Shown: one piece after another, positions 49,036 through 61,888 of the stretch
How positions within the stretch are numbered: the first letter of the stretch is position 1
Layout of the letters: each line of letters opens with the position of its first letter
Translations under genes and position numbers: made by a program
Source: Ramazzottius varieornatus
Lineage: Eukaryota; Tardigrada; Eutardigrada; Parachela; Ramazzottiidae
Direction of reading: 5' to 3'
DNA length: 64,000 nucleotides
Assembly (NCBI GenBank): GCA_001949185.1
Contig: BDGG01000012.1
Span: forward strand, 1-64,000
Notes under the pieces: model-generated
Databases searched by the model: none
What the model was told of the DNA's origin: nothing
Seen by the model: only the letters and a program-made list of their open reading frames with translations

Positions 49036-49976
49036 ATGGAGAGCGTCGTGGAAGACAACAGCGGCGGCGTGTTGAAGTGCGCCAAAGGCCACAGCCACTA
49101 CAAAGTCCCGTGGACTATCTACGTTCTCGATCCAGAGCAGTCCAGCCAGACGAACACTTACCGCGATGCACTGTTTCCTCTCGATGTTTTCGATACAGTG
49201 GAGGAGGTGAGGGATCTGTACAGTCTCCAGCCGTTCGCAAAGCCGAACGGTCCACCTTCCTGGAGCCTAGTTGTTCCTCAAGGAACGATCGCTGGTAAGA
49301 AATTACCGCTCCCTAACAGAACTGTCCTTTTTTTCTGACCGTTTCTATTTTTCATCCAGTTTTCCAAGGAGGAAAGTTCGGATACCCCGCTGTAAAGCCT
49401 GATTGGGAAGATCCAGCCACATTGAATGGTACGGAAGAGACGACGAAAAATAATTGCACAAGAATTCTGAAATTCTGATTACAGGTGGCGATTGTATTCA
49501 CAGGTGGCGAATTTCGTTTCCTTTTCGAAAAGTCAAACGGACTAGAAGTCATCGACAGTATTTTCCGCAACCTGGTTTCCTGGATGGCTGGGAGTTTTGA
49601 CTACGGTGACATTCGCATCCTGGGTCTCTTTATCAAGAACGTCTCCAAGCCGAAGAAGCCTTCGAAGGAACTGCAGTGTCGCGTGTGGGTTTCAGCTTCC
49701 TGGAACCCGAACACCTTCAAAGGCATCTTGTGGAAAATCGGGAAAGATATGGCCCAGAAGATCGCAGATGCAGGAGGAAGAGGTCGAATCTTGTACAACT
49801 ACCTGTCAGACATGCAGAACAAGGCGGAGAAGATTGAGACGGTTGAAGAGCCGCGTTTCCAGCTGAGAATCGACGTACCCTTCATCGACCCCAAGACTCA
49901 AGCAAACAGCTGGCTTCCTGCTGGCAATGAATCTCATGGCTCTAATTCTCCTCGCGACTTAATCACTTCTCGTTAG
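49036..49976 (+). CDS. Divergent eIF4E-like cap-binding protein
   Basis: eIF4E proteins bind the mRNA 5' cap through two tryptophans and start or block translation. Exons 49036-49294, 49360-49428 and 49504-49976 join in phase to 266 residues. Landmarks are HYKVPWTIYVLDPE (for HPLQNKWALWFF), DTVEEVRDLYSLQPF (for DTVEDFWALYNHIQ), PPSWSLVVPQGTI, KPDWEDPATLNGGEFRF (for EPMWEDEKNKRGGRW), DSIFRNLVSWMAGSFDYGD, and VWVSASWNPNTFKGILWKIG. The WED tryptophan and one near PSW remain, but the usual first cap Trp is less clear, so cap binding is unsure. The carboxyl half is longer and more basic than in canonical eIF4E. The 4EHP or a divergent class are alternatives. Intron 2 ends in two similar acceptors. 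Confidence 0.72.
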
Positions 49977-50717
49977 TATCTGCCGTTTTCCATGGTATCT
50001 TCCCGTTGCGGAATATTTAAGTTTCGCTGGTCTAATTGGCCTGTTCATCTTGTGAACTGAGTCGCGGAAGACCATACACGGAAACCGCTGCCCTCACGAA
50101 CAGTGAGAAGGCTAGGTCCTAAATCCTAATATGGAATTCGTGCCTTTGTTTGCTCAACTTTGAAAGCTTTCGCCATGCTGGTCACATCACTGTTATTTTC
50201 TTTCGCTGGATGTAATTCCCCACAAGCTGTGAATAAATGAAAGATTCTGGTAAAGAAAAGAGTGGCACCTCCGATGCCCCAGGATAATGAAAAAAAACCA
50301 TCGTTCGCTGAACCGAGCGTTTCCGTTTAGGTACCAATCAAGTCTGTATCAATCAACGGCAACAGTAGACCATAGAATTCCGAACGAGGAAGCTTAAGTT
50401 GCCAGAATCGTTTTTCGTTTTACGTTTTCAGAATTTAATCACTGGCTTTTCGCCATCATATATTCCAGCAGCAAAGTCCTTCGGCAAGGTCCTCGTTCAG
50501 CAAGAGAAAAAATCCGTAAAGGTGAATCTAGCGAGCAAACTAGTAAGGTACAGTACTGCAGTAACAGGACAAAAACAAGAACGAAGCCTCGAAACCTTAA
50601 AGTGGACGATCTGGACAGATGCACTAGTTATCTACACAAAACAAGTTAAGAAAGGTTAACAACGGAGACAGTCCACAATAAAGTTTGAAGGATCGATAAA
50701 TGCATCTACAGAGAGCG
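49977..50717. other. Convergent spacer
   Basis: 741 bp between the eIF4E-like stop (+) and AMMECR1 stop (-). A poly(A) signal AATAAA is present near 50233. Open frames near 50399-50659 show no motif. Confidence 0.5.
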
Positions 50718-52057
<1,340 letters not shown>

Positions 52058-54992
52058 CTTCCGGGAGGACCTAAGAGACGAACATCCATACACTAGTTCC
52101 TCTGGTTACGATGCAGGACATTTGTTCTCGCCTTGTTGTCTCGGACTCAAAAAGCAAGATCGACGTCCAGAGATTCTTCTCCTCCCAAGCAATGTCCTTC
52201 TTCTCGTTTCACACAACTGGAACTGGCTCCGCCACAACCTCGATTCTCTGTTACACAATCAGGTTCAACAAGGAATCAGACAAAGAGAACACAGCGTGAA
52301 GAAAGTTGAGAACTCGTCAGTCTCGTCTAGAAGAGACTGCCAAACTGGTAGACAGAAGAAAATTCATCAGCTGATTCAGCCTCCGCTAGGCGCTAGCAGA
52401 GTGATGGCGCTAGCTAGTCCGCTTCATCTCTGCATTGCAGGCTTCTGGCGGCAAAACAACCCAAACCAATTAAATAAAGCTAACAAAGGATATGGTTGTG
52501 TCATCGCTGACTCAGTCACTCCCTCACAAGGTAACGGAGGTGAACCTTGGCGCCTGAACTTCTTCCAACTTTTTCTGTCGAAAGTACTCTGTCCTGACTG
52601 CTGTTTGATGGTACTCTCAATTACCGCCGAGCGTCATCTGGGCCGATAGGAATTTAAGAGACGAGTGCGTTTCGTTAACAGGCGTTTCGGTTTGGGAAAC
52701 GGTCGAGCGCATCAAAAAAACCGCAAAGTCTATCTCATAGCAGGCTGTACAGCACATACCTCAAATCTGGTTTCTGTGTTCTCGCACAGTTCGTAAACCC
52801 CGTAAAATTTTGCCTTGACGACGAAGCACGGGTGGGTTAGGGCCAGCAAAGGTGGAAAAACGACCACCCTGAATGGCTCTGATATACAAGAGGTTGAAAT
52901 TTCCACCCTTGGAGAACAAGGTGGGAACGGCAGGATGGAAAAGCGGGGAACAAGCGATAGGGTGGGATCACCGGTTCTCCGTGACATCAAACCCCGTGAC
53001 CACAAGAATCTAAAAGTTCGTGCTGTCTGTTTCAAGGGTTCTCAGTTAACCACCTCATTTGTACTCTATAGAATAGCATTCCCTCCCATCTCGGCCACAC
53101 ACCGTCAGCCAGTGCGATCGTGAAATGCCATGAAGAGCACTCTGTGACGTCGGTATATCGAAACTGACAGAAGACATCAGTTTGACGGTCTCAGTTACTG
53201 GAATTACCTAGAGCGGTGCGGCAGTATACCACTCTAGGTTCAGAAACAATAAATCATTTTTGAATTTTCACTGCTCCGATTACGCAAGGACAGTAGCAGT
53301 AATTCGGTACTCTTGCTTCTGTTCAGAAGCCCATATCAGAAAAGGTTTATTGAAGGACGATGCGCAACGTAGCATACAAGTAGCTCTACGATCACCGCTT
53401 CATGACTCGAGATCCAAATCTTCCGGTCTTGACTGGAAATCCTCGTTTGTATGTAATCACGTGAACCGTCAGACCAGACTCAAACCGATGATTACCCATA
53501 ATTGTGCCCCATTCTCGCTTTCCTGAGAAACTGAAACAAGCCGCTTGACTTTACTCGATCTGTAGCGGCGGCCATGGGGCCGGCAAATCGAGCACATAAG
53601 TTTCCAGGCTATCCCGAACTGGACTTAATAAAGATGACAGCTGTTTCCAGGAAACGACTGATAAAGGGGAACAGAAACGCATGAAGTCAGCCTCGTTCGC
53701 TGTCAAAGTACGGCCTGCCAAACCACACGCTCTTACTTAGATAGCTGACGGAACGCACGACCATGCCATTGTGCTCGTTGAACGAGTGCATACACCTCTC
53801 ATCGAATTTGACGTGCGCAAACTGAGCCGCACCCCCCCGTTTTGAAAAGTTTCCGAAAGTGTTTGCGAACTGCCTTTTCTTGTAGCTATAATCGCTGTTT
53901 GGATTTTCGCTTTATTTTTATGAACGCGTCAAAAACTGAGGCTTATCAAGAAGAGAAAAGTCAAGTAGGAATGTACTTCCTGCATTTGCTTCAGAGGTCA
54001 ACAGCGCTATGGCTATGTGCTTTTGGGGCATTTAATTACCCGCATCAAGAAGAAAAGCAACCAGTCGGTCAACTGTAGGGGAAAGTTTGATATGGGCTAT
54101 ATCGTTTCCCACCCTGGACTGGCTTGCTAGCCTATCCTTGCGACGAAGCGGACGGATGTGATGACTGCGCTCCGTCGCTAAACTTTATTATTTGTTCTTG
54201 GTGTCGGAAGAAGTGATGTTTTCAGTGCTCTTTTGTTGCCTGTCACAACTGCAATAATTATGTTGACTAATCCCTTACGTTTTCTGCATGATATGGGCTG
54301 TGGGCAAGGTTCCTCAGAAGTCTGGGGTCATAGCGTAGAGGCACAGCTGATGAAAGTTGAGAAGGGATTTTCGCTTTATTGAGAAGGGCAAGGGAGGACT
54401 TCAGGTTTTTCTTGAAATTTCTTGGCCTCCACATGGCAGGCCCCAGCCCCTACCCTTGAGCTACCATGGCCCTTCTCTAAATTTCATCGATTATGTCTCT
54501 GCGCCGTGACCCCAAACTTCTGAGGAGCTCTGCCCAGAGCCCATATTTAGTGCGCGCTTTGCATTTAGCTGCGCAGTTGAACTGTAAATTCGCATACCCA
54601 GTGCGCCACTTTAAGTGGTAAACTTTCTCCGTACGAAAGGGTCTTCGTCTTAAGTTCCTCCCGGCCCAGATGATGCTCGGTGGCAATTGAGAGTAATATC
54701 AAACAGAAGTCAGGACCGAGTACTGTCGACAGAAAAAGTTGGAAGAAGTTTAGGCGTCGAGGTTAACCTCCGTTCCCTTGTCAGTACCGACGTACGAGTG
54801 ATCACTGAACGGAGTGACAGCTCGAACCAGCGTGACGTCAGGAATGCGAGCACGTCACGAGCTAGCACGACTACTTTTCGCATAGTCTATTTCCGGTTCC
54901 CGTTTCCGGGAAGGATTGCTTCATGTTCTGCACTGAATCTTCCCACGCCATGCTGACAGTGTAAGCTAGTGAGTCCGCTTCCTGGTAAGAAG
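52058..54992. other. Long spacer between AMMECR1 and PYROXD1
   Basis: 2.9 kb between two outward-pointing starts. Open frames (for example + 52017-52649) lack motifs. A short hairpin ACCTAGAG/CTCTAGGT occurs near 53209-53238 followed by AATAAA, and a larger inverted repeat lies at 54291-54547. No RNA gene was recognised. Confidence 0.45.
54291..54547. repeat. Inverted repeat, arms about 75 bp
   Basis: The left arm from 54291 (ATATGGGCTGTGGGCA, then TCCTCAGAAGTCTGGGGTCA) is mirrored at 54474-54547 (TGACCCCAAACTTCTGAGGA, then GCCCATAT). The spacer is about 105 bp. No target duplication is recognised and no coding capacity. It may be a decayed MITE. Confidence 0.65.
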
Positions 54993-56985
54993 ATGTCGGC
55001 ATCAGGTGAATGCCTGATCATAGGCGGTGGAATCGCTGGAGTTTCCTGTGCAGAAACAGTGAGCTGATCTTCGTAAGACGTGGTTTGTGCAAGAGAAGAG
55101 CGTACCTTCGTCTTTTTTTCAGTTATCTATACTCCAGCCGTCGCTCAGGACGGTTCTGATCTCCGCGTCGTCGCTTGTGAAGGTGGCAACCGGAGTGCGA
55201 CAGGTAATCAATTATCCATAGGGAATCACGAAACGCTTTGTGTCATGGATTTGCACGCTACTTAACCTACTTTCTCCCTTCAGCTGACAAAGACACTCGA
55301 TGAATTCGATGTCGAAGAACGTCCATTCGACTGGGTTGAGAGCAGGAATGCTAATTTATCTGTGGTTTGGGGAGAAGTTGCGTCCTTGAACCCAGAGGAA
55401 CATGTGGGTAAATTCATACGTACGGTGTTGGATGATTTATTCATGACGTCACCGTGTACATTTCGTGCAAGTTCGCTGACGTCAGGCGTAGAAATCGTCG
55501 TGACTTTTTTTGATTTCCTCCTTTGCAGTGGTTCTTAGAGATGGGAGACGGTTCACCTACAAATTACTGTGCATTTGCTCCGGCGGAAAGCCTAAGGTAT
55601 TCTTTCCTTACTTATGCGCAACATCTGCGGTCGTACATTTCCCGAGCTCTTCTCTAGTTGATTGCTAATGATCATCCATCTGTGATTGGTATCCGAGACA
55701 CTGAAAGTGTAAAGGTAGGAAACTTTCAGCTGAGCATAAGCATTCATATTCTTTAAGCCCAAACGCTTCACGTCCTCAGGAGTTCATCAGCAAGCTTGGC
55801 GATGCTCGGCGCGTCATGATCGTCGGCAACGGTGGGATCGCTACAGAGATGGCGTCCGAGCTGAAAGACGTGGAATTGATTTGGGTCGTGAAGGATGATT
55901 CAGTCAGCGCCACGTTCGTCGATGCTGGCGCTGCTCAGTTCTTCCTCAGCTCACGGCGTACAAGAAAGGAGAACAATTCAGACCATTCGAACACAAACGA
56001 TGATAAGCCTAAAGTTTCCAAAAGACTGAAATACACCGAGGTACATCCATGCAGATCCATGACGACACACGGTAGTGCATTGGGTCCTGACTGGGCAGCC
56101 GACATTCTCATGAAGGGCAAGTCAAACGGGAAATATGACTTGAACATTCAGTACTCTTGTGAGGTACAAGCTCTCATGACCCATGAAGAGTATCTCTCCA
56201 GCGGGGATAAGTCAGCTGATGAAGACGGAACGAAGGAGGTGAGATGGCCGGTGTATGCGAAGTTGACCAACGGGAAGACTTTCGGTTGTGATTTCGTGGT
56301 TAGCGCAACGGGTGTCACCCCGAATCTCGACTTCGCAAGAAGTGTTCTTCCGGTGGATGGGATAGCCGTGGATGGTGGGATGAAAGTAGACGAGAGAATG
56401 GAAACGTGTCTGAGGGATGTCTTCGCAGCAGGGGATGTGTGTACGACCATGTGGGAACCCGCACCCCATTGGATGCAGGTGCTTGTCTCCCTCTGTAAAG
56501 TTCCGAAGGTTACTTCGATTACCTGTAATTTGGTTTTGCAGATGCGACTGTGGTCACAGGCAAGACAGATGGGCTCTTATGCTGCAAAGTGCATGGTGGC
56601 TAAATGGAACAACGAGGAAATAACGTTGGACTTCGGTTTCGAGATGTTCTCACATGCTACGCGGTTCTTTGGCTTCAAGGTAGTTTTGCGGGTATGGTGA
56701 AAAGTCTCTCGATCGTTCAGTGTTTTTCTTTCCTAGGTTATACTGCTGGGCTTGTTCAACGGTCAGCGGTTGGGGAAGGAGTACGAGATCCTTCTACGGA
56801 TGAACAAAGGCGAAGAGTACATCAAAGCCATCGTCAAAGATGGACGTTTACAAGGTGCGATCTTGATCGGCGAAACTGATCTCGAAGAAACATTCGAAAA
56901 TTTGATTTTAAATAGGATAGATATCAGCCGGTTTGGCGAAGATTTACTGAATCCAGATGTTGATATTGAAGATTATTTTGATTAG
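54993..56985 (+). CDS. PYROXD1: Pyridine nucleotide-disulfide oxidoreductase PYROXD1
   Basis: FAD and NAD(P)H oxidoreductase of nucleus, cytosol and sarcomere; in mammals it protects the tRNA ligase complex from oxidation and is mutated in myopathy. Eight exons (54993-55058, 55123-55203, 55284-55407, 55529-55596, 55658-55714, 55780-56478, 56542-56679, 56737-56985) join in phase to 493 residues, near the human 500. The FAD-binding start is [14 protein letters not shown]. The NAD-binding site is [18 protein letters not shown]. Then [28 protein letters not shown] (second FAD motif), [18 protein letters not shown] and a nearly identical end ([26 protein letters not shown]). As in the family, the CxxC redox pair of classic disulfide reductases is absent. 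Confidence 0.95.
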
Positions 56986-57097
56986 CGTATGTTGTATACA
57001 GAAACTAGTAACAAGCTTTTATACTAAAACTCACTGCCGATCCTAAACAAACACTGAATTTTGGGTGAGGTCCGCAATCCTTGCCAGTAGCTTATTC

Positions 57098-58892
57098 CTA
57101 TCGGCTGGGCTGGAAGTGAATAGAGTCAGCCGTGCTATGTCTTGGTTCACGACTAGACGGTGAGACGACATCTTTTTGCATTTCCATGGGCGGTGGGAAG
57201 GGGGAATTTCTACGGTGGCTTCCGACAGTGGAATGCGGATGGACGGCTACAAACAACCAATCTGTGAGTTCCTCCCGCGTCGATGGTGCGGACCAAGTAC
57301 TTTTCTAAACTTATATAAGGTGCTTGCTAGTCTTACCAAGTTTGTTTGCTTGTAGACGATCTTCAGAATAGGTCCGGGAATCAGTTGAAGAGTCACAGGG
57401 CGTTTCCTGCGTGGCGGCAAGCAGCTGACCACGGACCAGGAGTCCATAATCTCGAGGGAAGCGTCCAGGGGTAACAAAACCAGACTCGGTACTCCGACTA
57501 TCAGTCAGCAATATTTTTCGAGGTACGAGTACGTTAACTTTTGTGGCTTGAACTACGAAATACCTATGGGAGTGACGGAGGCGAATCCTTCCCTTTCTTT
57601 CAGAATTCTCGCCACCTGATCAGTTAAGAAGCATTATAGCGGAAGCTAACGCCGTTAATCCGGAGAGAGCGAACAAGTAAGCCTTACCTCTTCCGCTTCC
57701 CGATGTAACCGAAGTTCGGACTTAGACAGGGGAGGTACTTCAATGGCAGGTTCCACGGTGGCCGGTGGGAGTATCGGCAGTGGGAGGGGTGGCGGTGACG
57801 AGAATGCGGGTACGCTAAGGTAGGATAACTCGGTCCTGTGCCATACATCTTCGTCCAAGTCCGTAGCACTTCCCTCTTCCCATGGTTCAGGCGGCCCTCT
57901 CCCTGTGTCAACCCACTCTTGAGAATGCAGGGGATAGCGCATACGCAGGCCTCCGCTTTCTACAGCCGTGCTTTCCCAGGGTAGTTCAGGCAAAGGTTCG
58001 GGATCCTAAAAAAAATACCTCCTTGAACTGATAAAGGGTTTTGTCGGATGGTCGACATAAGTTTTGTTTCATGGAGAACTAGAATCTGAGCACTAGGAGA
58101 TCGGGAAACGAAAGTACGAAACGTACAAGAATGTTATCACAAGTGACGCATGTTTCCGTTGTTATCGTTCAGCGGCGTGCGTCACTTGGGACGACGATCT
58201 TGTACGTTTCGTTGTGCCGGTCATTGAATTATTTCAATATCGCTTCAAAATCAAAACCCTAAAGTAGTACTGTAACCTTATCTGTGTAACCTTTGGTTCT
58301 GTCCGTAGTTCAGCCAGCGTGTCATATCTTTCGTTGTTCTCGTTCCCCGTGGCATATTTTGCTGATCGTTGGAGGAGGCTGAGCATAATGCTAGGTCGTT
58401 CAGGCTTCACGACGAAGTCCACGTCAGTCATTTCGGAAACCATATCCAGACCGACATGGCGACTGATGGATTCTGAGATACAATCCAGTTCTGCTGTAAT
58501 GGCGTCGTTCAACATGCTAGTTTGTCTTCCTGCCAGTATGGGTGCAGACAGGTCCAAGGCGGACCGGGAAGTGCCATATGGCACTTCCGATGCTTCAAAC
58601 TGGGCTGGGTCTTCACTGGAAACACGCACGCCGTGTGCTCTTAACCTCCATCCCGGGTCATCATCGAAATCGTCCAACAACGCTATCGCATGTTCTAAAC
58701 AATGTAATCGATGCCTGATGATCGGTCATAAAAAATAATTTGGATTGTACGAAATATTGCTGGCGTATGTTCACCTGGGTCGTGAACGGACATGTTTTTT
58801 AAGCTGCTTCCCTCTTCCCAGAATTTATTCCCAGCATTATCCAGGGCACCTAACGAAGACTTTTCTTGTACAGCTTCCACCATTTGTTCCAT
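57098..58892 (-). CDS. Uncharacterised protein with Pro-rich middle
   Basis: Not recognised. Exons 58775-58892, 58291-58694, 57688-58005, 57564-57615, 57337-57497 and 57098-57304 all keep phase across GT-AG introns, giving about 419 residues, which strongly supports a real gene. It begins MEQMVEAVQEKSSLGALDNA, then LLDDFDDDPGWRLRAHGVRV, a helical-looking stretch with MLNDAITAELDCISESIS, then the Pro-rich FSSPPPLPLPILPPATVEP, a charged EEVARILKERE, and VPSLVLLPLDASLEIMDSWS. The end is Ser/Pro-rich. There is no signal peptide or membrane span. Intron 2 carries a hairpin MITE. An acceptor-like CAG just before the first Met leaves open an upstream exon. Confidence 0.6.
58110..58220. repeat. Hairpin MITE variant
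   Basis: CGAAACGTACAAGAATGTTA and CACAAGTGACGCATG; mirrored GCGTGCGTCACTTGGGACGA and CTTGTACGTTTCG. The centre reads GTGACGCA instead of GTGGCGCA in both arms, so the change is matched on both sides of the stem. Confidence 0.7.
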
Positions 58893-58950
58893 AAAACTGT
58901 CGGCACACAGCAGATTCGGATTTTAGTATAGGAGATCTCTACTACCACGT

Positions 58951-59476
58951 GTGGTGAACCCGAGCCTCGCTCGAGGGCGCGCTACTCACAGTCTATGGCA
59001 ACAGCTATCTTGTCGAACACGATGTGCTTTTCTTTCAAGCAAACCATGTGAACGGAGGACAAGTTCTGCTGGCACAACGGGAAAATTCGAAGGAAGGACC
59101 GGAAGTGCCAGTCTTCGAAGAACCTGCGGACAGCGCCATCTGGGCTGCGTCTCCCATCACAAGGATGGACAGTCCTGTGGCCTAATGGTACGCACTATCA
59201 ATCAAAAGCACACCTGTTGATTGGGTTGATTCGTTTGCAGGAAACTTCAAAAGAGAACTGGTTTCAGTGGTGAGTGGTTTGTGAAATTGGCCATGCTTAA
59301 AAGATTAGTCAGTCATGTTTGCATTCCTCCGCGTCTGACTTTACAGCCTCCTTTACGACCGAGCTCTTTATGTCAGGACGACATTTACGAGAGAGAAGCG
59401 CTGGCCGTCAGGCTTGAGTGACAAACTGCTCCGCTTCACACTGCGCGCCGCTGTGCTTGACATTGGATCTAAGTAG
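58951..59476 (+). CDS. Possible small gene, end only
   Basis: Two blocks look coding. The stretch from about 58960 reads without stops to 59183 (YGNSYLVEHDVLFFQANHVN near the middle). A later exon after TTTGCAG at 59241 reads ETSKENWFQW, and the next after an acceptor near 59345 reads LLYDRALYVRTTFTREKRWP, KLLRFTLRAAVLDIGSK and stops at 59476. The phases between the first block and the rest do not agree, so the model is incomplete. Function not recognised. Confidence 0.3.
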
Positions 59477-59554
59477 TGCGAGTAAGTCTTCTCATTCTTC
59501 GTCATCTTTCCTCGTCTTACCTTGATCTTTTATTTGATGCATTTGTTAGGCAAG

Positions 59555-60178
59555 ATGGTAGCACAGCAGTCCTTCACAGAACAGCAGATCGCCGACTTCC
59601 AGGAAGCTTTCTCTTTGTTTGATAACAAAGGAGATGGACGGATCTTTGCTTCGCAGCTGGGAGAAGTGCTGCGCGCTTTAGGACAGAATCCCACCGAATC
59701 TGAAGTCAAGAAGTACCAGGCTCAGTACAAGTCCGACCAGAGGATTAGCTTCGATGTATTTCTCCCGATTTTTCACGAGATATCGAGGCTGAAGGAGCCG
59801 TATTCCCACGACGGTTTCGTTGAAGGTAAGTGCATATTTGTGTTGTTATTGTTTTGATTGAGATTCGCAGCCACGTTACTGCTGAAGTTGTTGTTGGTTA
59901 TTGCTACAACAAATCAATCAGATCGAAATTGAGTGGACAAAAGTTGCTCGTTCGTTGTTGATCGAGCTGACTGGTTGATTGTTGATTAATACACAGGTCT
60001 GCGTCACTTCGACACGGAAGGGAATGGCATGGTCAAAACCTCGGATCTTCGACACCTTCTGACGACTCTGGGTGATAAGCTGTCCGAGGATGAGTTCAAA
60101 GACTTGATTGCTGGGCAGGAGGACAGTAATGGATGCATAAATTACGAAGAGTTCATAAGGAACCTTATGAATTCTTGA
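59555..60178 (+). CDS. Myosin essential light chain
   Basis: Calmodulin-fold light chain that braces the lever arm of myosin II. Exons 59555-59825 and 59997-60178 join in phase (G then GT) to 150 residues, the family's usual length. It has four EF-hand positions, largely without full calcium ligands, as expected. It opens [20 protein letters not shown], then [37 protein letters not shown] and [14 protein letters not shown] at the end. These match MYL6/Mlc-c best and not calmodulin, whose loops would carry complete DxDxDG sets. The ATG at 59555 lies a few bases after an acceptor (TTGTTAG), so a leader intron is likely. A decayed partial copy lies 1 kb downstream. Confidence 0.9.
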
Positions 60179-60647
60179 GGTGCTACAGCCTACAGTATAA
60201 GCAACTCGACGGACGAACCCTCTGCTTCCACAATCTACATACTTTACTTCCTGATCGCAGCTTCTGTTGTCACCATTCCTTTGAATCTTTTTCCTCTCGT
60301 TTCTTCCTTCTCTGAGCTACTTTGATGTATCTTTGTCCGTTCATTTGTCCCTGTATCCTGAATAATCGTTCCTGTTTTCGAAATTTCTTTTATTATTATG
60401 CGAACACGCCGCACAAATTGTCGAGTGCTGTTCCCTCTTAGATGTGCCTTTAGTAGACAGAATGTGTGCAGTGACCTCGACGGACGTCTCACGCGCCGTG
60501 AGAGTACAGTACGAAATCCAGAAACATCCTGTTCGATTTAATGTGTCGCGAGTTTCGTGAAGAGCGATAGACGAACAATAGAGCATACGAATAACCCAAA
60601 ATTCGAACTATCAAGGCGGATCATTGAGTGTCTTGTCTTTTTCGGTA

Positions 60648-60965
60648 CGAGGTAAAGGTTGTAAACTTAGCCACCCCATACTGGGTTTGTAAAGTTAGCC
60701 ACGGCTGTGGCGCCTATTGCTTGATTGACTATTTGATTGTCAGTCTTGGCTGTTTAACATAAGATTTCAACGTTCTTTTAATTGCGGATCTCTTGGATTC
60801 TCTGGCTTCTCGTGTTGACTGTGCCTATTACCATTCGACAGCTCATTATTTTATCTTTCGATCTATCCTTAAAAGTTTGGGATTGAGTAGTAGAGAACAG
60901 GCGAACTTAGACGGCTAACTTTACAAACCCGGTATGGGGCGGCTAACTTCACAACCTTTCCCTCG
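60648..60965. mobile_element. TA-flanked MITE, copy 2, intact
   Basis: 318 bp, uninterrupted partner of 1683-2177. Ends CGAGGTAAAGGTTGTAAACT and CACAACCTTTCCCTCG, TA on both sides (60646-60647, 60966-60967). The close identity to copy 1 suggests recent activity of the family. It lies in the spacer after the myosin light chain gene. Confidence 0.88.
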
Positions 60966-61037
60966 TAGTAGTAGACTGCGCTTTTCTGACCGGTCTGACA
61001 TTCTCTCATTAGTGGCGATCTCTACTTGCTCGCAACC

Positions 61038-61499
61038 ATGCCGGGATTAGCGGATGTCCTAGTCGGCAGCGTTCTCTTTCTGTTGGTCATGTTGGCGAAG
61101 ATGTACTATCGCCATTGTCAGAGGGAACTTCGCTCTCAAAGGGACAGATTGAGTAAAGAGTGCGACCGTATGGATGAGCTGTTGAACAAGCCTAGCTAGG
61201 TCTTCACGGAGGACCAGCTTCTGGATTTTCAGAACACATTCTCGAGGTTCGCCACCAGCAGCCGGGGTTTTTACTTCATCAAAAAAGACCAGCTTGCTGA
61301 GATACTTCGGATCTTTGGAGTGAACGCCGATACACTGCGTGCCACGAACTTGAACCGATACATGGAAAAGTTGAACTGCCGAAACGATGTGTCCTTTGAA
61401 GAGTTTATAGCAATTTTCTGTGACATTTATCTTGCACGTAGTCAGCCTTATTCTCACGAGGCAGTTTTGAAAGCCGTCGGGAAGTTTAAGCACTGGTAA
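61038..61499 (+). pseudogene. Partial duplicate of the essential light chain, with a small membrane-segment frame ahead
   Basis: 61201-61499 reads VFTEDQLLDFQNTFSRFATS, FYFIKKDQLAEILRIFG, RNDVSFEEFIAIFCDIY and PYSHEAVLKAVGKF. This aligns with the first exon of the 59555 gene ([26 protein letters not shown]), in the same strand and order. The second half with the last EF-hands is missing and a hairpin MITE follows directly. Just upstream, 61038-61200 encodes 53 residues (MPGLADVLVGSVLFLLVMLA and a basic tail) ending in TAG directly before VFTED. It may be a separate short frame or a disrupted start. Either a pseudogene or a very short EF-hand protein. Confidence 0.55.
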
Positions 61500-61520
61500 G
61501 GTTGCCGCCATTCACCACAG

Positions 61521-61654
61521 TTGGGAGCTGGGCAAATAAAACAAAATGTAATCGTTTTATCTAGTGGCGCACATTTCTGTTGCAATTGGCTGACGGAGTG
61601 CGCCACTCAGGGCAGCGATCTTTGTATCAATACATTATGTCGCACAGCTCTCAG
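61521..61654. repeat. Hairpin MITE
   Basis: TTGGGAGCTGGGCAAATAAA, CTAGTGGCGCAC; right arm GTGCGCCACTCAGGGCAG and GCACAGCTCTCAG. It lies between the light-chain fragment and the chitin synthase stop. Confidence 0.7.
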
Positions 61655-61888
61655 TTCACTTTGTATCGTTCCACTTTGAATGTAGTTTGAATCTGAACCG
61701 AATCTGCGTATTTTTTTCTCCTTTGCTATTGATAAAGAGTAATAACTATCAGGAAGTAAATTGTCCGTAAGGCATAGCGTAAGCTAGATCACGTCTGGGA
61801 AGACATGCGCGGCAGTGAAACAGCGAGATTGAGCAACAATACCATCCATCCATCAACGGCTACTTCCCACCCACTACAAAAAACCTTC

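Noticed and set aside
61059-61511. Minus-strand frame of 150 codons
   Set aside because: Opposite the light-chain duplicate, which shows EF-hand homology on the plus strand.
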